64,000 nucleotides of DNA from JBEBGV01 sp040081265. GTDB lineage: Bacteria > Acidobacteriota > Vicinamibacteria > Vicinamibacterales > UBA2999. The notes under the pieces were generated by a model, which worked only from the letters and a program-made list of their open reading frames with translations, had not been told where the DNA came from and did no database searches. The stretch is taken from contig JBEBGV010000002.1 of NCBI GenBank assembly GCA_040081265.1, positions 1 through 64,000 on the forward strand, written 5' to 3'. A program made the position numbers and the translations under genes. This document shows, piece after piece, positions 1 through 7,475 of this stretch; positions within the stretch are counted from its first letter, which is position 1; every line of letters starts with the position of its first letter.

Positions 1-98
1 CGTCTCCAGCCAGGGCATCGACTGTCCTCCAGCCCCAGCGTAAAGGTGTTACCCATGTACCCAGTGAGATGTGTTACCTATGTACCCGGTTTGTACCC
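1..98. mobile_element. possible right end of an IS481-like insertion sequence (edge fragment)
   Basis: The stretch contains two near-identical blocks, GTGTTACCCATGTACCC (around 47-63) and GTGTTACCTATGTACCC (around 71-87), followed by a third, shorter GTACCC. Repeated TGTTACC(T/C)ATGT motifs are typical of the ends of IS481-family elements. A short open frame on the plus strand ends with TAA at 41-43 and could be the last codons of a transposase whose body lies outside the window. Only the edge is visible, so the element cannot be confirmed, and the family assignment comes from memory of such ends rather than from alignment. Confidence 0.35.
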
Positions 99-140
99 AA
101 TAACTAATAACTAATAACTAATAACTAACAACCAACAACC
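99..140. repeat. heptanucleotide tandem repeat, six units
   Basis: Six exact 7-bp units run head to tail: AATAACT four times, then AACAACC twice. The array ends four bases before the stop codon of the membrane-protein gene on the minus strand. It is one of several intergenic arrays in the window that share the 7-bp period but not the unit sequence. Confidence 0.9.
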
Positions 141-143
141 GTC

Positions 144-794
144 CTACGTCGCCGCCGCCTTCTTCTTCCGCCGATGCACGCGGCCGCGTTCGCCGCCGGT
201 GATGCCGAGCTGAATGCCGGCGCCAACGCACGCCAGCACGACCCAGGTGATGGGCACCCACAACTGGCCCGGTGCGGGGTTGAGTGGATATGCCACCCAC
301 ACGTCGCGACTGAGCGCGGCAGCCAGCGCATTGCGGTCGCCCATCAGCGCAACCGCGCCGACGATCGTGGTCCAAGCGCCGCCGAACGCGGTGCCGACGA
401 TCAGGAAGTAGCGCTGCAGGTACATCGCCATCGCCGCACCGAACACCGAGAGCGCGATGAGGACGATGACGTTGGGATCACGGCCGCCGGCCGAAAACGC
501 CATGTTGGCCACGAGCGCGCCGAGACCGGCGCCAACCAGCGACACGCCGACGAAATAACCCAGGAACATGATTCCCGCACCGACCAGACCGCCCACCGCG
601 GCGGCGGCAATCATCGGCCAGGTGTCGCTCACACCGAAGAGCGAGCTTGCGAAGAGCGCACCGAGGATGAAGCCGAAAATCGAGAGCACCAACCGGAACA
701 GGCGGTAGCCGAAGAAGCAGGCGATCACCCCGCCAATGAGGATGATGACGGCGGCTGGAACCTGATAGGCAACTGGCAGCATCGGCAGGTGCAC
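144..794 (-). CDS. multi-pass membrane protein (DUF4203/TMEM198-like)
   Basis: A 216-residue very hydrophobic protein with about seven predicted membrane segments. Most are rich in Gly and Ala (for example the stretch with GGVIACFFGYRLFR near residue 20), and the C-terminal tail is short, basic and cytoplasmic (RRKKK). Repeated small-residue helices and overall size resemble the DUF4203/TMEM198 family, whose role in bacteria is unknown. The GTG start at 794 lies six bases after the recR stop, so the gene is probably the last cistron of the dnaX-recR transcript. An in-frame ATG at 782 is an alternative start. I cannot assign a substrate or function. Confidence 0.7.
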   Translation of the reverse strand: MHLPMLPVAYQVPAAVIILIGGVIACFFGYRLFRLVLSIFGFILGALFASSLFGVSDTWPMIAAAAVGGLVGAGIMFLGYFVGVSLVGAGLGALVANMAFSAGGRDPNVIVLIALSVFGAAMAMYLQRYFLIVGTAFGGAWTTIVGAVALMGDRNALAAALSRDVWVAYPLNPAPGQLWVPITWVVLACVGAGIQLGITGGERGRVHRRKKKAAAT

Positions 795-800
795 GCCGGA

Positions 801-1403
801 TCAGAGATCCCGGCGTCCCTCCATGGCTCGGGTCATGGTGATTTCGTCGGCGTATTCCAGGTCTGAGCCGACAGGGATCCCCATGGCAATGCGAGTGACG
901 CGGACGCCAAGCGGCTTGAGCAGCCGCGCCAGGTAGAGCGCCGTGGCTTCGCCCTCGACGGTGGGGCTGGTCGCGATGATCACTTCGTCGACGTTGTCGG
1001 TGCCCATGCGCTTGAGCAGCCCGGCAATCTTCAGGTCATCTGGCCCGACGCCGTGCAGAGGTGACAGCAGACCCATCAGCACGTGATACACGCCCTTGAA
1101 CTCGCGCGTCTTCTCGACCACCGCCACGTTCTGCGGTTCGTCGACGACGCAGATCACGCGCTGGTCACGCGACGAACTGCTGCAGTAGCCGCAGGGATCG
1201 ATGTCGGTGATGTTGTTGCAGACCGAGCAGTAGGTCACCCGTTCCTTGACCTGGCGGATCGCCTCGACCAGGCGCTCGGCGTCCTCGCGCGGATTCTTGA
1301 GGATGTGGAATGCCAGTCGCTGCGCGCTCTTGGCGCCGATTCCGGGAAGCTTCTGCAGCTGCTCGACCAGGGTGGCGAGCGTTTCGGGGAGGAACCCTGG
1401 CAC
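801..1403 (-). CDS. recR: recombination mediator protein RecR
   Basis: RecR works with RecO/RecF to load RecA on gapped DNA. The 200-residue length is normal for the family. An N-terminal helix-hairpin-helix (LPGIGAKSAQRLAF, residues 18-31) is followed by a four-cysteine zinc finger (CSVCNN and CGYC, residues about 59-74) and a Toprim domain with VVDEPQN and the GLLSPLHGVGP loop. The start is GTG at 1403, whose G is shared with the TAG stop of dnaX, so the two genes are translationally coupled. The usual partner YbaB is not encoded between them. Confidence 0.97.
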   Translation of the reverse strand: MPGFLPETLATLVEQLQKLPGIGAKSAQRLAFHILKNPREDAERLVEAIRQVKERVTYCSVCNNITDIDPCGYCSSSSRDQRVICVVDEPQNVAVVEKTREFKGVYHVLMGLLSPLHGVGPDDLKIAGLLKRMGTDNVDEVIIATSPTVEGEATALYLARLLKPLGVRVTRIAMGIPVGSDLEYADEITMTRAMEGRRDL

Positions 1404-3136
1404 TAGATTTCTTCTACGTCTCTGATTTGGGCGGGAAACACGTCAAGCATCGCCTGCATCACGGGCGACGACAGGACCTCGGCCTTCAGGTCGCGCTCAC
1501 CCTCGGTTCCGGAAGCGGCGCCGCGCGGCTGCGGCGCTGCGGCGGGTGCCACCGCGGGCACTGCCTCTGCTGACTGAACCGACGCCACGCTCACACGACG
1601 ACCGGCAACACGCTCGGCAGTCGCTTCGAGCCACGCCTTCGCCTGATCGAACTGCTCCCGAAGTCCCCGATGAGCCTGCGAGAAGGTGAACACGACCTTC
1701 TCTTCGGTGACGTCGATCTTCTGGGCCTGTGCGACGATCGTGTTGTAGAAGAGCGTGCGCCCCGAACGAATCTCGGCCAGCAGCGCGTCCTTGAACGATC
1801 CGGTCGACGCGACCGGGGTCGACTTCTCCGCCGTGGTGGCCGGCGACGCCGCCGCGGGCGCGCCCGGAGCTGGTGCAACCGCCCGCGGAGCACTGCTCGG
1901 AGACGGCCGTTGAATCGCTGGTTTCGGTACGTAGGCCGGTTCTTTAGCCCCGGCGACCGGAACCTTCGCCGCGACCGACGCCGGGGCCTTCAATACTGCC
2001 CCGCCACCGCCCATCTTCTCCATCAGCTCGGTCAGCGGCACCAGCTTGCGCAGGTGCATCCAGCGCAGCAGCGCCATCTCGAAGTGATAGCGCGGGTGCG
2101 CGGCGCTGCGGATATCCTGCTCCGCCCGGGCCAGCACCTCGAAGGCGCGCAGCAGGTCTTCACGCGAGAACTTCTGCGCCAGCTCGACCAGCCGCGCTCG
2201 CTCGCCTTCGAGCAGCTCACCGTCACCGGCCCTGGTGGAATCGACCGACACCATCATCAGGTCGCGAACCATGCGCGTCAGCTCCAGGCAGACGAGCTTG
2301 AGGTCATGTCCCGCTTCCACCGCGCGATCCGCCAGCGCAAACGCCGCAGGACCGTCTTCGGAGACGACGGCTTCGACGATGCCGAACAGCAGATCGCGAC
2401 CGACGACCCCGAGCACCGTCGACACATCGTCAACGGTGATGGTCTCGCCGGCAAACGCGATCACCTGATCGAGGGCGCTCTCGGCGTCGCGCATACTGCC
2501 CTCGGCAGACCTGGCAACGAGGGTGAGCGCAGAATCCTCCACCTTGAGGCCGTCGGCGTCGGCCATCTTGCGCAGCTTCTCGACGATCAGCTTGGTGGGA
2601 ATCGTCTTGAACTCGAACACCTGGGAGCGAGACAGGATCGTGTCTGGAATCTTGTGCAGCTCGGTGGTCGCCATCATGAAGACGACGTGCGGAGGCGGCT
2701 CCTCGATCGACTTCAACAGCGCGTTGAAAGACGCCGACGACAGCTGGTGCACCTCGTCGATCAGAAACACCTTGTATCTGTCGCGGACGGGCGCGATGGA
2801 CAGCCCGGCAATGACGACGTCACGGATGTTGTCGATACCGGTGTGGCTGGCGGCGTCGATCTCGAGGACGTCGATGTCGCGGCCCTGGGCAATCTCCACG
2901 CAGGCATCGCAGACACCGCACGGGTCCGGCGTCGGGCCATTCACGCAGTTGAGCGCGCGTGACAGGATGCGTGCCGTGGTCGTCTTGCCGCAGCCGCGGG
3001 AGCCCGCGAAGACGAACGCGTGGGCGACCCGACCGCTGGCGAGCGCGTTGCGGAGCGTGCGCGTCACCGCCTGCTGTCCGAACACATCGTCGAACCGCTG
3101 CGGGCGCCACTTGCGCGCGAGGACCTGGTAGGACAT
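1403..3136 (-). CDS. dnaX: DNA polymerase III subunits gamma/tau (DnaX)
   Basis: Clamp-loader ATPase of the replicative polymerase, 577 residues from the chosen start. The N-terminus MSYQVLARKWRP is the family signature. The open frame continues 19 codons upstream, but those residues lie next to the SRP RNA and do not look like DnaX. Visible motifs are Walker A (GSRGCGKTT, about residue 45), four zinc cysteines (CVNGPTPDPCGVCDAC), Walker B (FLIDEVH) and the SRC-like sensor region (TILSRSQ). The C-terminal third is a Pro/Ala-rich linker followed by a tau-type domain. A degenerate copy of the CTACGTACC palindrome encodes the PAYVPK segment of the linker near residue 400. No obvious slippery frameshift site was seen, so a separate gamma product is not predicted. 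Confidence 0.96.
   Translation of the reverse strand: MSYQVLARKWRPQRFDDVFGQQAVTRTLRNALASGRVAHAFVFAGSRGCGKTTTARILSRALNCVNGPTPDPCGVCDACVEIAQGRDIDVLEIDAASHTGIDNIRDVVIAGLSIAPVRDRYKVFLIDEVHQLSSASFNALLKSIEEPPPHVVFMMATTELHKIPDTILSRSQVFEFKTIPTKLIVEKLRKMADADGLKVEDSALTLVARSAEGSMRDAESALDQVIAFAGETITVDDVSTVLGVVGRDLLFGIVEAVVSEDGPAAFALADRAVEAGHDLKLVCLELTRMVRDLMMVSVDSTRAGDGELLEGERARLVELAQKFSREDLLRAFEVLARAEQDIRSAAHPRYHFEMALLRWMHLRKLVPLTELMEKMGGGGAVLKAPASVAAKVPVAGAKEPAYVPKPAIQRPSPSSAPRAVAPAPGAPAAASPATTAEKSTPVASTGSFKDALLAEIRSGRTLFYNTIVAQAQKIDVTEEKVVFTFSQAHRGLREQFDQAKAWLEATAERVAGRRVSVASVQSAEAVPAVAPAAAPQPRGAASGTEGERDLKAEVLSSPVMQAMLDVFPAQIRDVEEI
1925..1954. repeat. degenerate palindromic element inside dnaX linker
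   Basis: On the plus strand CGGTACGTAG (1925-1934) is followed by GCCGG and, after a degenerate loop, CGGC. This matches the tail and outer stem of the dispersed palindrome family, with the inner stem decayed. It lies in frame and codes for part of the low-complexity linker of DnaX. It is the weakest member of the family listed here. Confidence 0.55.
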
Positions 3137-3156
3137 TTTGAAGGTGAGGCTCGGGG

Positions 3157-3287
3157 CGGTGCGTCCCACCGCGGCCCGGTGCACCTGCGGCACACCTCAG
3201 GGTCTACTTAGCGCTGCTGCCTTCCGGCCCTGACGCGGTTCGCAGGCTGGGGTTGCTTCAGGGTCCGAGCCGCGGTGCGACGCACCG
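3157..3287 (-). ncRNA. ffs: signal recognition particle RNA (4.5S-type)
   Basis: RNA scaffold of the signal recognition particle that binds Ffh and targets membrane proteins. The conserved domain IV core, with GGCCGGAAGGCAGCAG, lies at 3207-3234 on the minus strand. The ends at 3158-3179 and 3265-3286 are complementary over 22 positions with only two mismatches, forming the long closing helix expected of a small bacterial SRP RNA. The predicted length of about 130 nt is slightly above that of 4.5S RNA. It lies about 20 nt upstream of the dnaX start. SRP RNA next to dnaX and recR is a classic bacterial arrangement (Bacillus scr-dnaX-yaaK-recR). The exact ends are inferred from pairing. Confidence 0.93.
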
Positions 3288-3326
3288 CGACGAACCGAGG
3301 AAGGGACAGTGTACTACGGGATGGGA

Positions 3327-3354
3327 CAGTAGGCGGTAGGCAGTAAGCGGTAGG
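3327..3354. repeat. heptanucleotide tandem repeat, four units
   Basis: Units CAGTAGG, CGGTAGG, CAGTAAG and CGGTAGG follow each other with strict 7-bp spacing, and a decayed fifth unit follows. The array lies between the SRP RNA and the M20 gene and overlaps no gene. Confidence 0.85.
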
Positions 3355-3363
3355 CGAGAGCGG

Positions 3364-3397
3364 GACGGTACATAGGCCGGGTCTGTTTAGACCCGGC
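3364..3397. repeat. palindromic element directly downstream of the dap operon
   Basis: GACGGTACATAG (3364-3375) leads into a perfect 9-bp stem, GCCGGGTCT / AGACCCGGC (3376-3384 and 3389-3397), with a GTTT loop. It abuts the TGA stop of the M20 gene at 3399-3401. It belongs to the dispersed palindrome family of the window. It could end or stabilise the lysC-dap transcript, but no T-run follows on the minus strand, so it is not a standard intrinsic terminator. Confidence 0.85.
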
Positions 3398-3398
3398 G

Positions 3399-4397
3399 TC
3401 ACGAGCTCAGGAGTTGGCGAGCCAGGGAGACATACAGGTCCACAGACCCCAGCAGCTCGTCGATGGCGACGTGCTCGTGCGGGGTGTGGGCCACGTGAAT
3501 CGAGCCAGGGCCGAGCAGGAGGGGCGTCCCCCAATTGGTCAGCATCGGAATATCGGTGCCAAACGAGAAGATCGCGGTGGTGAAGCCCTCGGCCGAGCCG
3601 AGTCTGACCGGTGGCAGGTCGAGCAGCGTTTCGAGCGATACCAGATGCCTGACCGCCTCGAGCGCGTGATGAATCCCTGCGTTGTCAGTGACCGTGCGGA
3701 ACATGATCTCGGCTGAGGCGGTGGGCGAGATGACGTTGGGCGCAATCCCGCCAGCGATGAGGCCGATGGAGTAATTGCCCTCGCCGAGCACCGGGTCGGT
3801 CGGGAGGTCGAAGCCGCGGATGATGTTCAACGCGTCGAGCAGCTTGTCGATCGCCGACTCACCGAGCTCGGGATAGGCCGAGTGTGCCGCGCGTCCGGTG
3901 GCGCTCAGGCGCACACGGACCGCACCGCGCGTGGCCAGCCCAAGGCGACTGTCGGTTGGCTCCCCGTCAACGAGGTACCTGACGCCGGGTGGTGGTGTGG
4001 TGTTGGCCAGTCTGGCCCCGTCGCTGCCGCGCTCCTCCCCCGCCACGAACAGGAGCCCGACGCGCGACTCGCCCGACGCGCGCAAACGCGCCGCGGCAGC
4101 CACCTGCACCGCTGCGATACCTTTCGCGTCACACGCACCTCGGCCGTACAACTTCCCGTCTTCTTCGCGACTGGGAAACCAGGGAGGCACGCAGTCGATG
4201 TGCGTGGAGAAGACGACGACGGGATCGGCGTCGAGCCGGGCGAAGACATTGATGCGGTCGCCGGCCACGACCTGCTCCTCGACGCGGTAGCCCAGCGCGC
4301 GGAGATCGCCAGCCAGGACTCGAGCCACCTCACCCTCACGGCCGGTGGTCGAGTCGATGTCGACCAGCCGGCGCGTCAGCGCGACGACGTCGATCAT
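3399..4397 (-). CDS. M20 family deacylase, probable DapE- or LysK-type enzyme
   Basis: Zinc-dependent amidohydrolase of 332 residues. Metal and catalytic residues of the M20 family are visible: H66 and D68 in STHIDC, D90 in GRGACDAKG, E121/E122 in AGEERG, E146, and a C-terminal His in HTPHEH. The lid/dimerisation domain begins near RAAHSAYP (171-176). There is no signal peptide. It is the last gene of lysC-dapB-dapA and follows dapA by three bases, so its probable role is removing the N-acyl group from N-succinyl- or N-acetyl-diaminopimelate. Sequence alone does not separate DapE from ArgE/LysK-type substrates, so no gene symbol is given. Confidence 0.85.
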   Translation of the reverse strand: MIDVVALTRRLVDIDSTTGREGEVARVLAGDLRALGYRVEEQVVAGDRINVFARLDADPVVVFSTHIDCVPPWFPSREEDGKLYGRGACDAKGIAAVQVAAAARLRASGESRVGLLFVAGEERGSDGARLANTTPPPGVRYLVDGEPTDSRLGLATRGAVRVRLSATGRAAHSAYPELGESAIDKLLDALNIIRGFDLPTDPVLGEGNYSIGLIAGGIAPNVISPTASAEIMFRTVTDNAGIHHALEAVRHLVSLETLLDLPPVRLGSAEGFTTAIFSFGTDIPMLTNWGTPLLLGPGSIHVAHTPHEHVAIDELLGSVDLYVSLARQLLSS

Positions 4398-4400
4398 GCG

Positions 4401-5303
4401 TTACACGCGCGCGGCAGCGCCCATCAGACGAAGCTGCGCGAGCACGTGCATGATCTTGTCCCGCGCGCCGGCACTCGGAGGCGTCAGCGGAAGGCGGTAG
4501 GCTTCTTCGAGCAGTCCCATGGCGGCCATGGCAGCCTTGACGGGAATGGGATTGGACTCGACGAAGTTCACCTGGATGAGCGGCAGGAGCCAGGTGTGCA
4601 GCTTGCGCGCGCCTACAAAGTCACCGCGCTCGCACAGTTCCATGATCTGCGACATCTCGGTGGGCACGACGTTGGACGCGACCGAGATGATGCCCTTCCC
4701 GCCGATGGCCATCACGGCCACTGTCAGTGGATCGTCGCCGCCGAGCAGCAGGAAGTCCTCGGGCACGCTCGCGTAGATCTCGCACATCTGGACGACGTTG
4801 GCCGACGCTTCCTTGGTCCCGATGATGTTCGGAATCTGCGCGAGCCTGGCCACCGTGGGGACGTCGATGTTGACGCCGGTGCGTCCCGGCACGTTGTACA
4901 GCACGATCGGCAGCGCCGTGCTGTCGGCGATCGCGCGGAAGTGCTGGTAGAGCCCTTCCTGCGTCGGCTTGTTGTAGTACGGCGTCACTGACAGCAGGCC
5001 GTTGACGCCTCTGGCCTCGAGTTCGCGCGCGAACGAGACGACCTCGGCGGTGTCGTAACCGCCGGCGCCAGCCAGCACGGGAACACGGCCGCCCACTTCG
5101 TCGACCACGATCTCGACTACGCGCAGCTTGTCGTCGTGCGAGAGGGTCGGCGCCTCACCGGTCGTGCCGCAGGGCGACACGAAGTGAATGCCGGCGTCCA
5201 CCTGTCGCTTGACCAGCTGTCGCACACGCTTCTCGTCCACCGCTCCGCTGGACGTGAACGGAGTGACGAGAGCCGTGCCCATACCCGTGAAAGGAGTCCG
5301 CAT
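4401..5303 (-). CDS. dapA: 4-hydroxy-tetrahydrodipicolinate synthase
   Basis: Condenses pyruvate and aspartate semialdehyde, the first committed step to diaminopimelate and lysine. The sequence is a (beta/alpha)8 aldolase of 300 residues from MRTPFTGMG. Signature motifs are present: GTTGE near residue 45, YYNKPTQEG near 107, YNVPGRTG near 133, and the Schiff-base lysine in GTKEAS near 162. An earlier in-frame ATG at 5360 would add 19 residues, but these fall in the shared 32-bp leader element. MRTP is preceded by a GAGAGG Shine-Dalgarno-like sequence, so 5303 is preferred. The gene lies 58 bases after dapB. Confidence 0.95.
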   Translation of the reverse strand: MRTPFTGMGTALVTPFTSSGAVDEKRVRQLVKRQVDAGIHFVSPCGTTGEAPTLSHDDKLRVVEIVVDEVGGRVPVLAGAGGYDTAEVVSFARELEARGVNGLLSVTPYYNKPTQEGLYQHFRAIADSTALPIVLYNVPGRTGVNIDVPTVARLAQIPNIIGTKEASANVVQMCEIYASVPEDFLLLGGDDPLTVAVMAIGGKGIISVASNVVPTEMSQIMELCERGDFVGARKLHTWLLPLIQVNFVESNPIPVKAAMAAMGLLEEAYRLPLTPPSAGARDKIMHVLAQLRLMGAAARV

Positions 5304-5322
5304 TGTCTGCCTCTCGGATCGA

Positions 5323-5354
5323 GTGTCCACTTTAAATGACCTCCGACCCCATTT
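5323..5354 (-). repeat. 32-bp dispersed leader element, copy 1 (upstream of dapA)
   Basis: Read on the minus strand this begins AAATGGGGTCGGAGGTCATT and ends AAAGTGGACAC. The copy at 16749-16780 differs in one of 32 positions. AAATG and CATTT form a short inverted repeat. Both copies lie on the sense strand just upstream of a start codon, here 19 bases before the dapA ATG. Confidence 0.9.
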
Positions 5355-5361
5355 ACCCATT

Positions 5362-6027
5362 CTATCCCTTCAAGACGTCGGTCATGCTGAACCATCCGCG
5401 ACGTCCGACCACAAACCGCGCCGCCAATACCGCCCCGGCGGCAAATCCCTGCCGATCGCGCGCCGTATGCGTCAACTCGATGGTGTCCGACGATGAGTCG
5501 AACCCGATCGTGTGCGTTCCCGGGATGGCGCCCGCTCGCGTCGACGACATGTCGATGGGCCGGGTATAGCCGCCGGCGACCATGGCATCCCTCAAAAGAA
5601 TCGCGGTGCCTGATGGCGCGTCGCGCTTGGCCGCGTGATGTGCCTCGTGCACCCAGGCACCGTACTGCGCCTGCGTCTCCATCAACCGTGCCGCCTCAGC
5701 GACGATGACCTGGAACAGGTTCACGCCAATGGAGAAATTTGCTGACGCCACGACACCGATGCCGGCCTTCTCGGCGGCCAGCTTGTACTCCGCCACGCGA
5801 TCGTTCCAGCCAGTCGTGCCGATCACGACCGGCAGCTTCCGCTCGAGATACCGAGGGAAATTGGCCGCCAGCGCGTCGGCGGTCGTGAAATCAATCGCCA
5901 CGTCGGCAGGCGCCGACCAGTCACCCTCGCCGACGTCGAAGCGCGCGGCAATGGTATGACCCTTGTCGGTCGCGATCTGATCGACGAGCCGACCCATCTT
6001 CCCGTAGCCGACGATGAGCAACCTCAT
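5362..6027 (-). CDS. dapB: 4-hydroxy-tetrahydrodipicolinate reductase
   Basis: NAD(P)H-dependent reductase acting after DapA in lysine/diaminopimelate synthesis. The protein has 221 residues, shorter than E. coli DapB (about 270) but typical of compact versions. The N-terminal Rossmann motif GYGKMGR (residues 7-13) is followed by GTTGW (about 92), SANFSIGVN (about 116) and the substrate loop EAHHAAKRDAPSGTA (about 150), which carries the catalytic His and Lys. It starts inside the end of lysC with a 4-bp ATGA overlap. Confidence 0.94.
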   Translation of the reverse strand: MRLLIVGYGKMGRLVDQIATDKGHTIAARFDVGEGDWSAPADVAIDFTTADALAANFPRYLERKLPVVIGTTGWNDRVAEYKLAAEKAGIGVVASANFSIGVNLFQVIVAEAARLMETQAQYGAWVHEAHHAAKRDAPSGTAILLRDAMVAGGYTRPIDMSSTRAGAIPGTHTIGFDSSSDTIELTHTARDRQGFAAGAVLAARFVVGRRGWFSMTDVLKG

Positions 6028-7379
6028 TCGAAAAACTCCTCATGGAGGCGGTGCATGGCCTTGGCCAGATCAACCTCGCGCAGGACAACGGTGATGTTCC
6101 GGCGGGATGCGGCTTGCGAGATCATCTCGAGCGGCACCTCTTCCAGGACGCCGACCGCACGCGCCGCAATGGCAGGCTCACCCGGCAGACGGTCTCCGAC
6201 CGCGCAGAGCAAAGCCATCCCGGAGTCGACCGACACGGTGGCAAATTCCGACAACGCCGTGACGATCGCATCGAGGTGGCGTGTGTCGTCAACGGTCACC
6301 GACACGCTGACCTCCGACGTCGTCACCACATCAACGGCCGTGCGATAGCGCTCGAACACTTCGAACACCTGGCGCAGGAAGCCATAGGCCATGAGCATGC
6401 GGCCCGAGGTGATGTCGATGACAGTCAGACCGCGTTTCCCGGCCAGACCGGTGAGCGGTCGCGGATTCGGCGGTGGCGATGCGGTGATCAGGGTGCCAGG
6501 CGCGTCGGCATTCCGCGAGTTGAGGATCCGCACCGGAATGTCACGCTCGATGGCGGGCAGAATGGTCGCCGGATGCAGCACCTTGGCGCCGAAGTACGCC
6601 AGCTCCGCGGCCTCGGCAAACGACAGATGCGGCACGACCTGCGCGGTGGGCACGACACGAGGGTCAGCGGTCAGCATGCCGTCGACATCGGTCCAGATCT
6701 GGATTTCGTCGGCTCCAATGCCGGCGCCGACAAGCGCGCCTGAATAATCTGACCCGCCGCGGCCGAGCGTCGTGGTCACGCCCTCACGAGTGGCACCGAC
6801 AAACCCGCCAATGACGGGCACCTTGCCCGCGTCGAGGGGCTCGCTCAGCAGAACCTGCAGCGCCTCATTGGTGCGCACCGTGTCCGGCACCGCCCGCGTG
6901 TGCTCATCATCGGTGACAATCGCTCGCCTCGCGTCAACCCACGCCGAGGCGAGGCCCGAGGCCGCCATGGCGGCAGCTATCAGTCGGCTGCTCGCCAGCT
7001 CGCCGGCGGCACCAATGGCATCGAGTGACCTTGGCGAGACCGTTGCTGCTGCCGACAACGATGGCAGCAACGCCTCGACCGCATCGAACTCACCCTGGAT
7101 CAGCGCTTCGGCGGGGCCTGGGGCACCATTGACGAGCTCGGCCAGCGCCCGGGTATGGCGCTCGCGAATCTGCCCGAGCTGAGCGCGGGCGCCCGCAACA
7201 TCACCGGCGGCGGCAGTCTGCGCGAGGGCGAGGAGGCCGTCGGTGACCTTGCTCATCGCCGACACGACGACCACGGGGCCGCGACCATGTCGGGTCCTGG
7301 CTCGGCTCGCGATCGCAATGAGGCGCCTGATAGCGTCGGGATCGGCGACAGATGTGCCGCCGAATTTCTGGACAACCAC
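6024..7379 (-). CDS. lysC: aspartate kinase
   Basis: Phosphorylates aspartate, the entry step to lysine, threonine and methionine. The 451-residue chain opens with the diagnostic VVQKFGGTSVA. An amino-acid kinase domain (GRGGSDYSGALVG near 230, DVDGMLTADPR near 254) is followed by two ACT domains from about 315 (GLTVIDITSGRM and ISQAASRRNITVVL), which normally bind lysine or threonine for feedback inhibition. The start is GTG at 7379. The gene heads the lysC-dapB-dapA-M20 operon. The short upstream region is largely a heptamer repeat, leaving little room for a lysine riboswitch. Confidence 0.95.
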   Translation of the reverse strand: MVVQKFGGTSVADPDAIRRLIAIASRARTRHGRGPVVVVSAMSKVTDGLLALAQTAAAGDVAGARAQLGQIRERHTRALAELVNGAPGPAEALIQGEFDAVEALLPSLSAAATVSPRSLDAIGAAGELASSRLIAAAMAASGLASAWVDARRAIVTDDEHTRAVPDTVRTNEALQVLLSEPLDAGKVPVIGGFVGATREGVTTTLGRGGSDYSGALVGAGIGADEIQIWTDVDGMLTADPRVVPTAQVVPHLSFAEAAELAYFGAKVLHPATILPAIERDIPVRILNSRNADAPGTLITASPPPNPRPLTGLAGKRGLTVIDITSGRMLMAYGFLRQVFEVFERYRTAVDVVTTSEVSVSVTVDDTRHLDAIVTALSEFATVSVDSGMALLCAVGDRLPGEPAIAARAVGVLEEVPLEMISQAASRRNITVVLREVDLAKAMHRLHEEFFE

Positions 7380-7400
7380 GTGGGGGACATTATTCCACTG

Positions 7401-7463
7401 GTTGCCAGTTGCTAGTTCCTAGTTGCTAGTTCCTAGTTGCCAGGAACCAGGAACCAGGAACTA
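7401..7463. repeat. heptanucleotide tandem repeat, nine units
   Basis: Nine 7-bp units are variants of GTTGCTA/GTTCCTA changing to GGAACCA: GTTGCCA, GTTGCTA, GTTCCTA, GTTGCTA, GTTCCTA, GTTGCCA, GGAACCA twice, GGAACTA. Because the later units are nearly complementary to the earlier ones (CTAGTTCC against GGAACTAG), the array can fold on itself. It fills most of the gap between lysC and the AlgE-like gene. Confidence 0.9.
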
Positions 7464-7475
7464 GTTAGTCGCCGG

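Noticed and set aside
99..140. Possible CRISPR-like array from the tandem repeats
   Set aside because: Units are 7 bp and contiguous, with no spacers, and no cas gene is present. The RecB/Cas4-like gene at 30-33 kb belongs to a different family.
174..866. 230-codon open frame on the plus strand
   Set aside because: It lies opposite the membrane protein gene and the recR end, with His/Arg/Glu-rich composition typical of antisense frames in GC-rich DNA, and has no ribosome site.
1670..2962. 430-codon open frame on the plus strand within dnaX
   Set aside because: It is antisense to DnaX, whose motifs are unmistakable. Its composition (Arg/His/Gln-rich) is that of a shadow frame.
3364..3397. 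Simple intrinsic terminator for the dap operon
   Set aside because: The stem is strong but no T-run follows on the minus strand, and the sequence matches the dispersed palindrome family.
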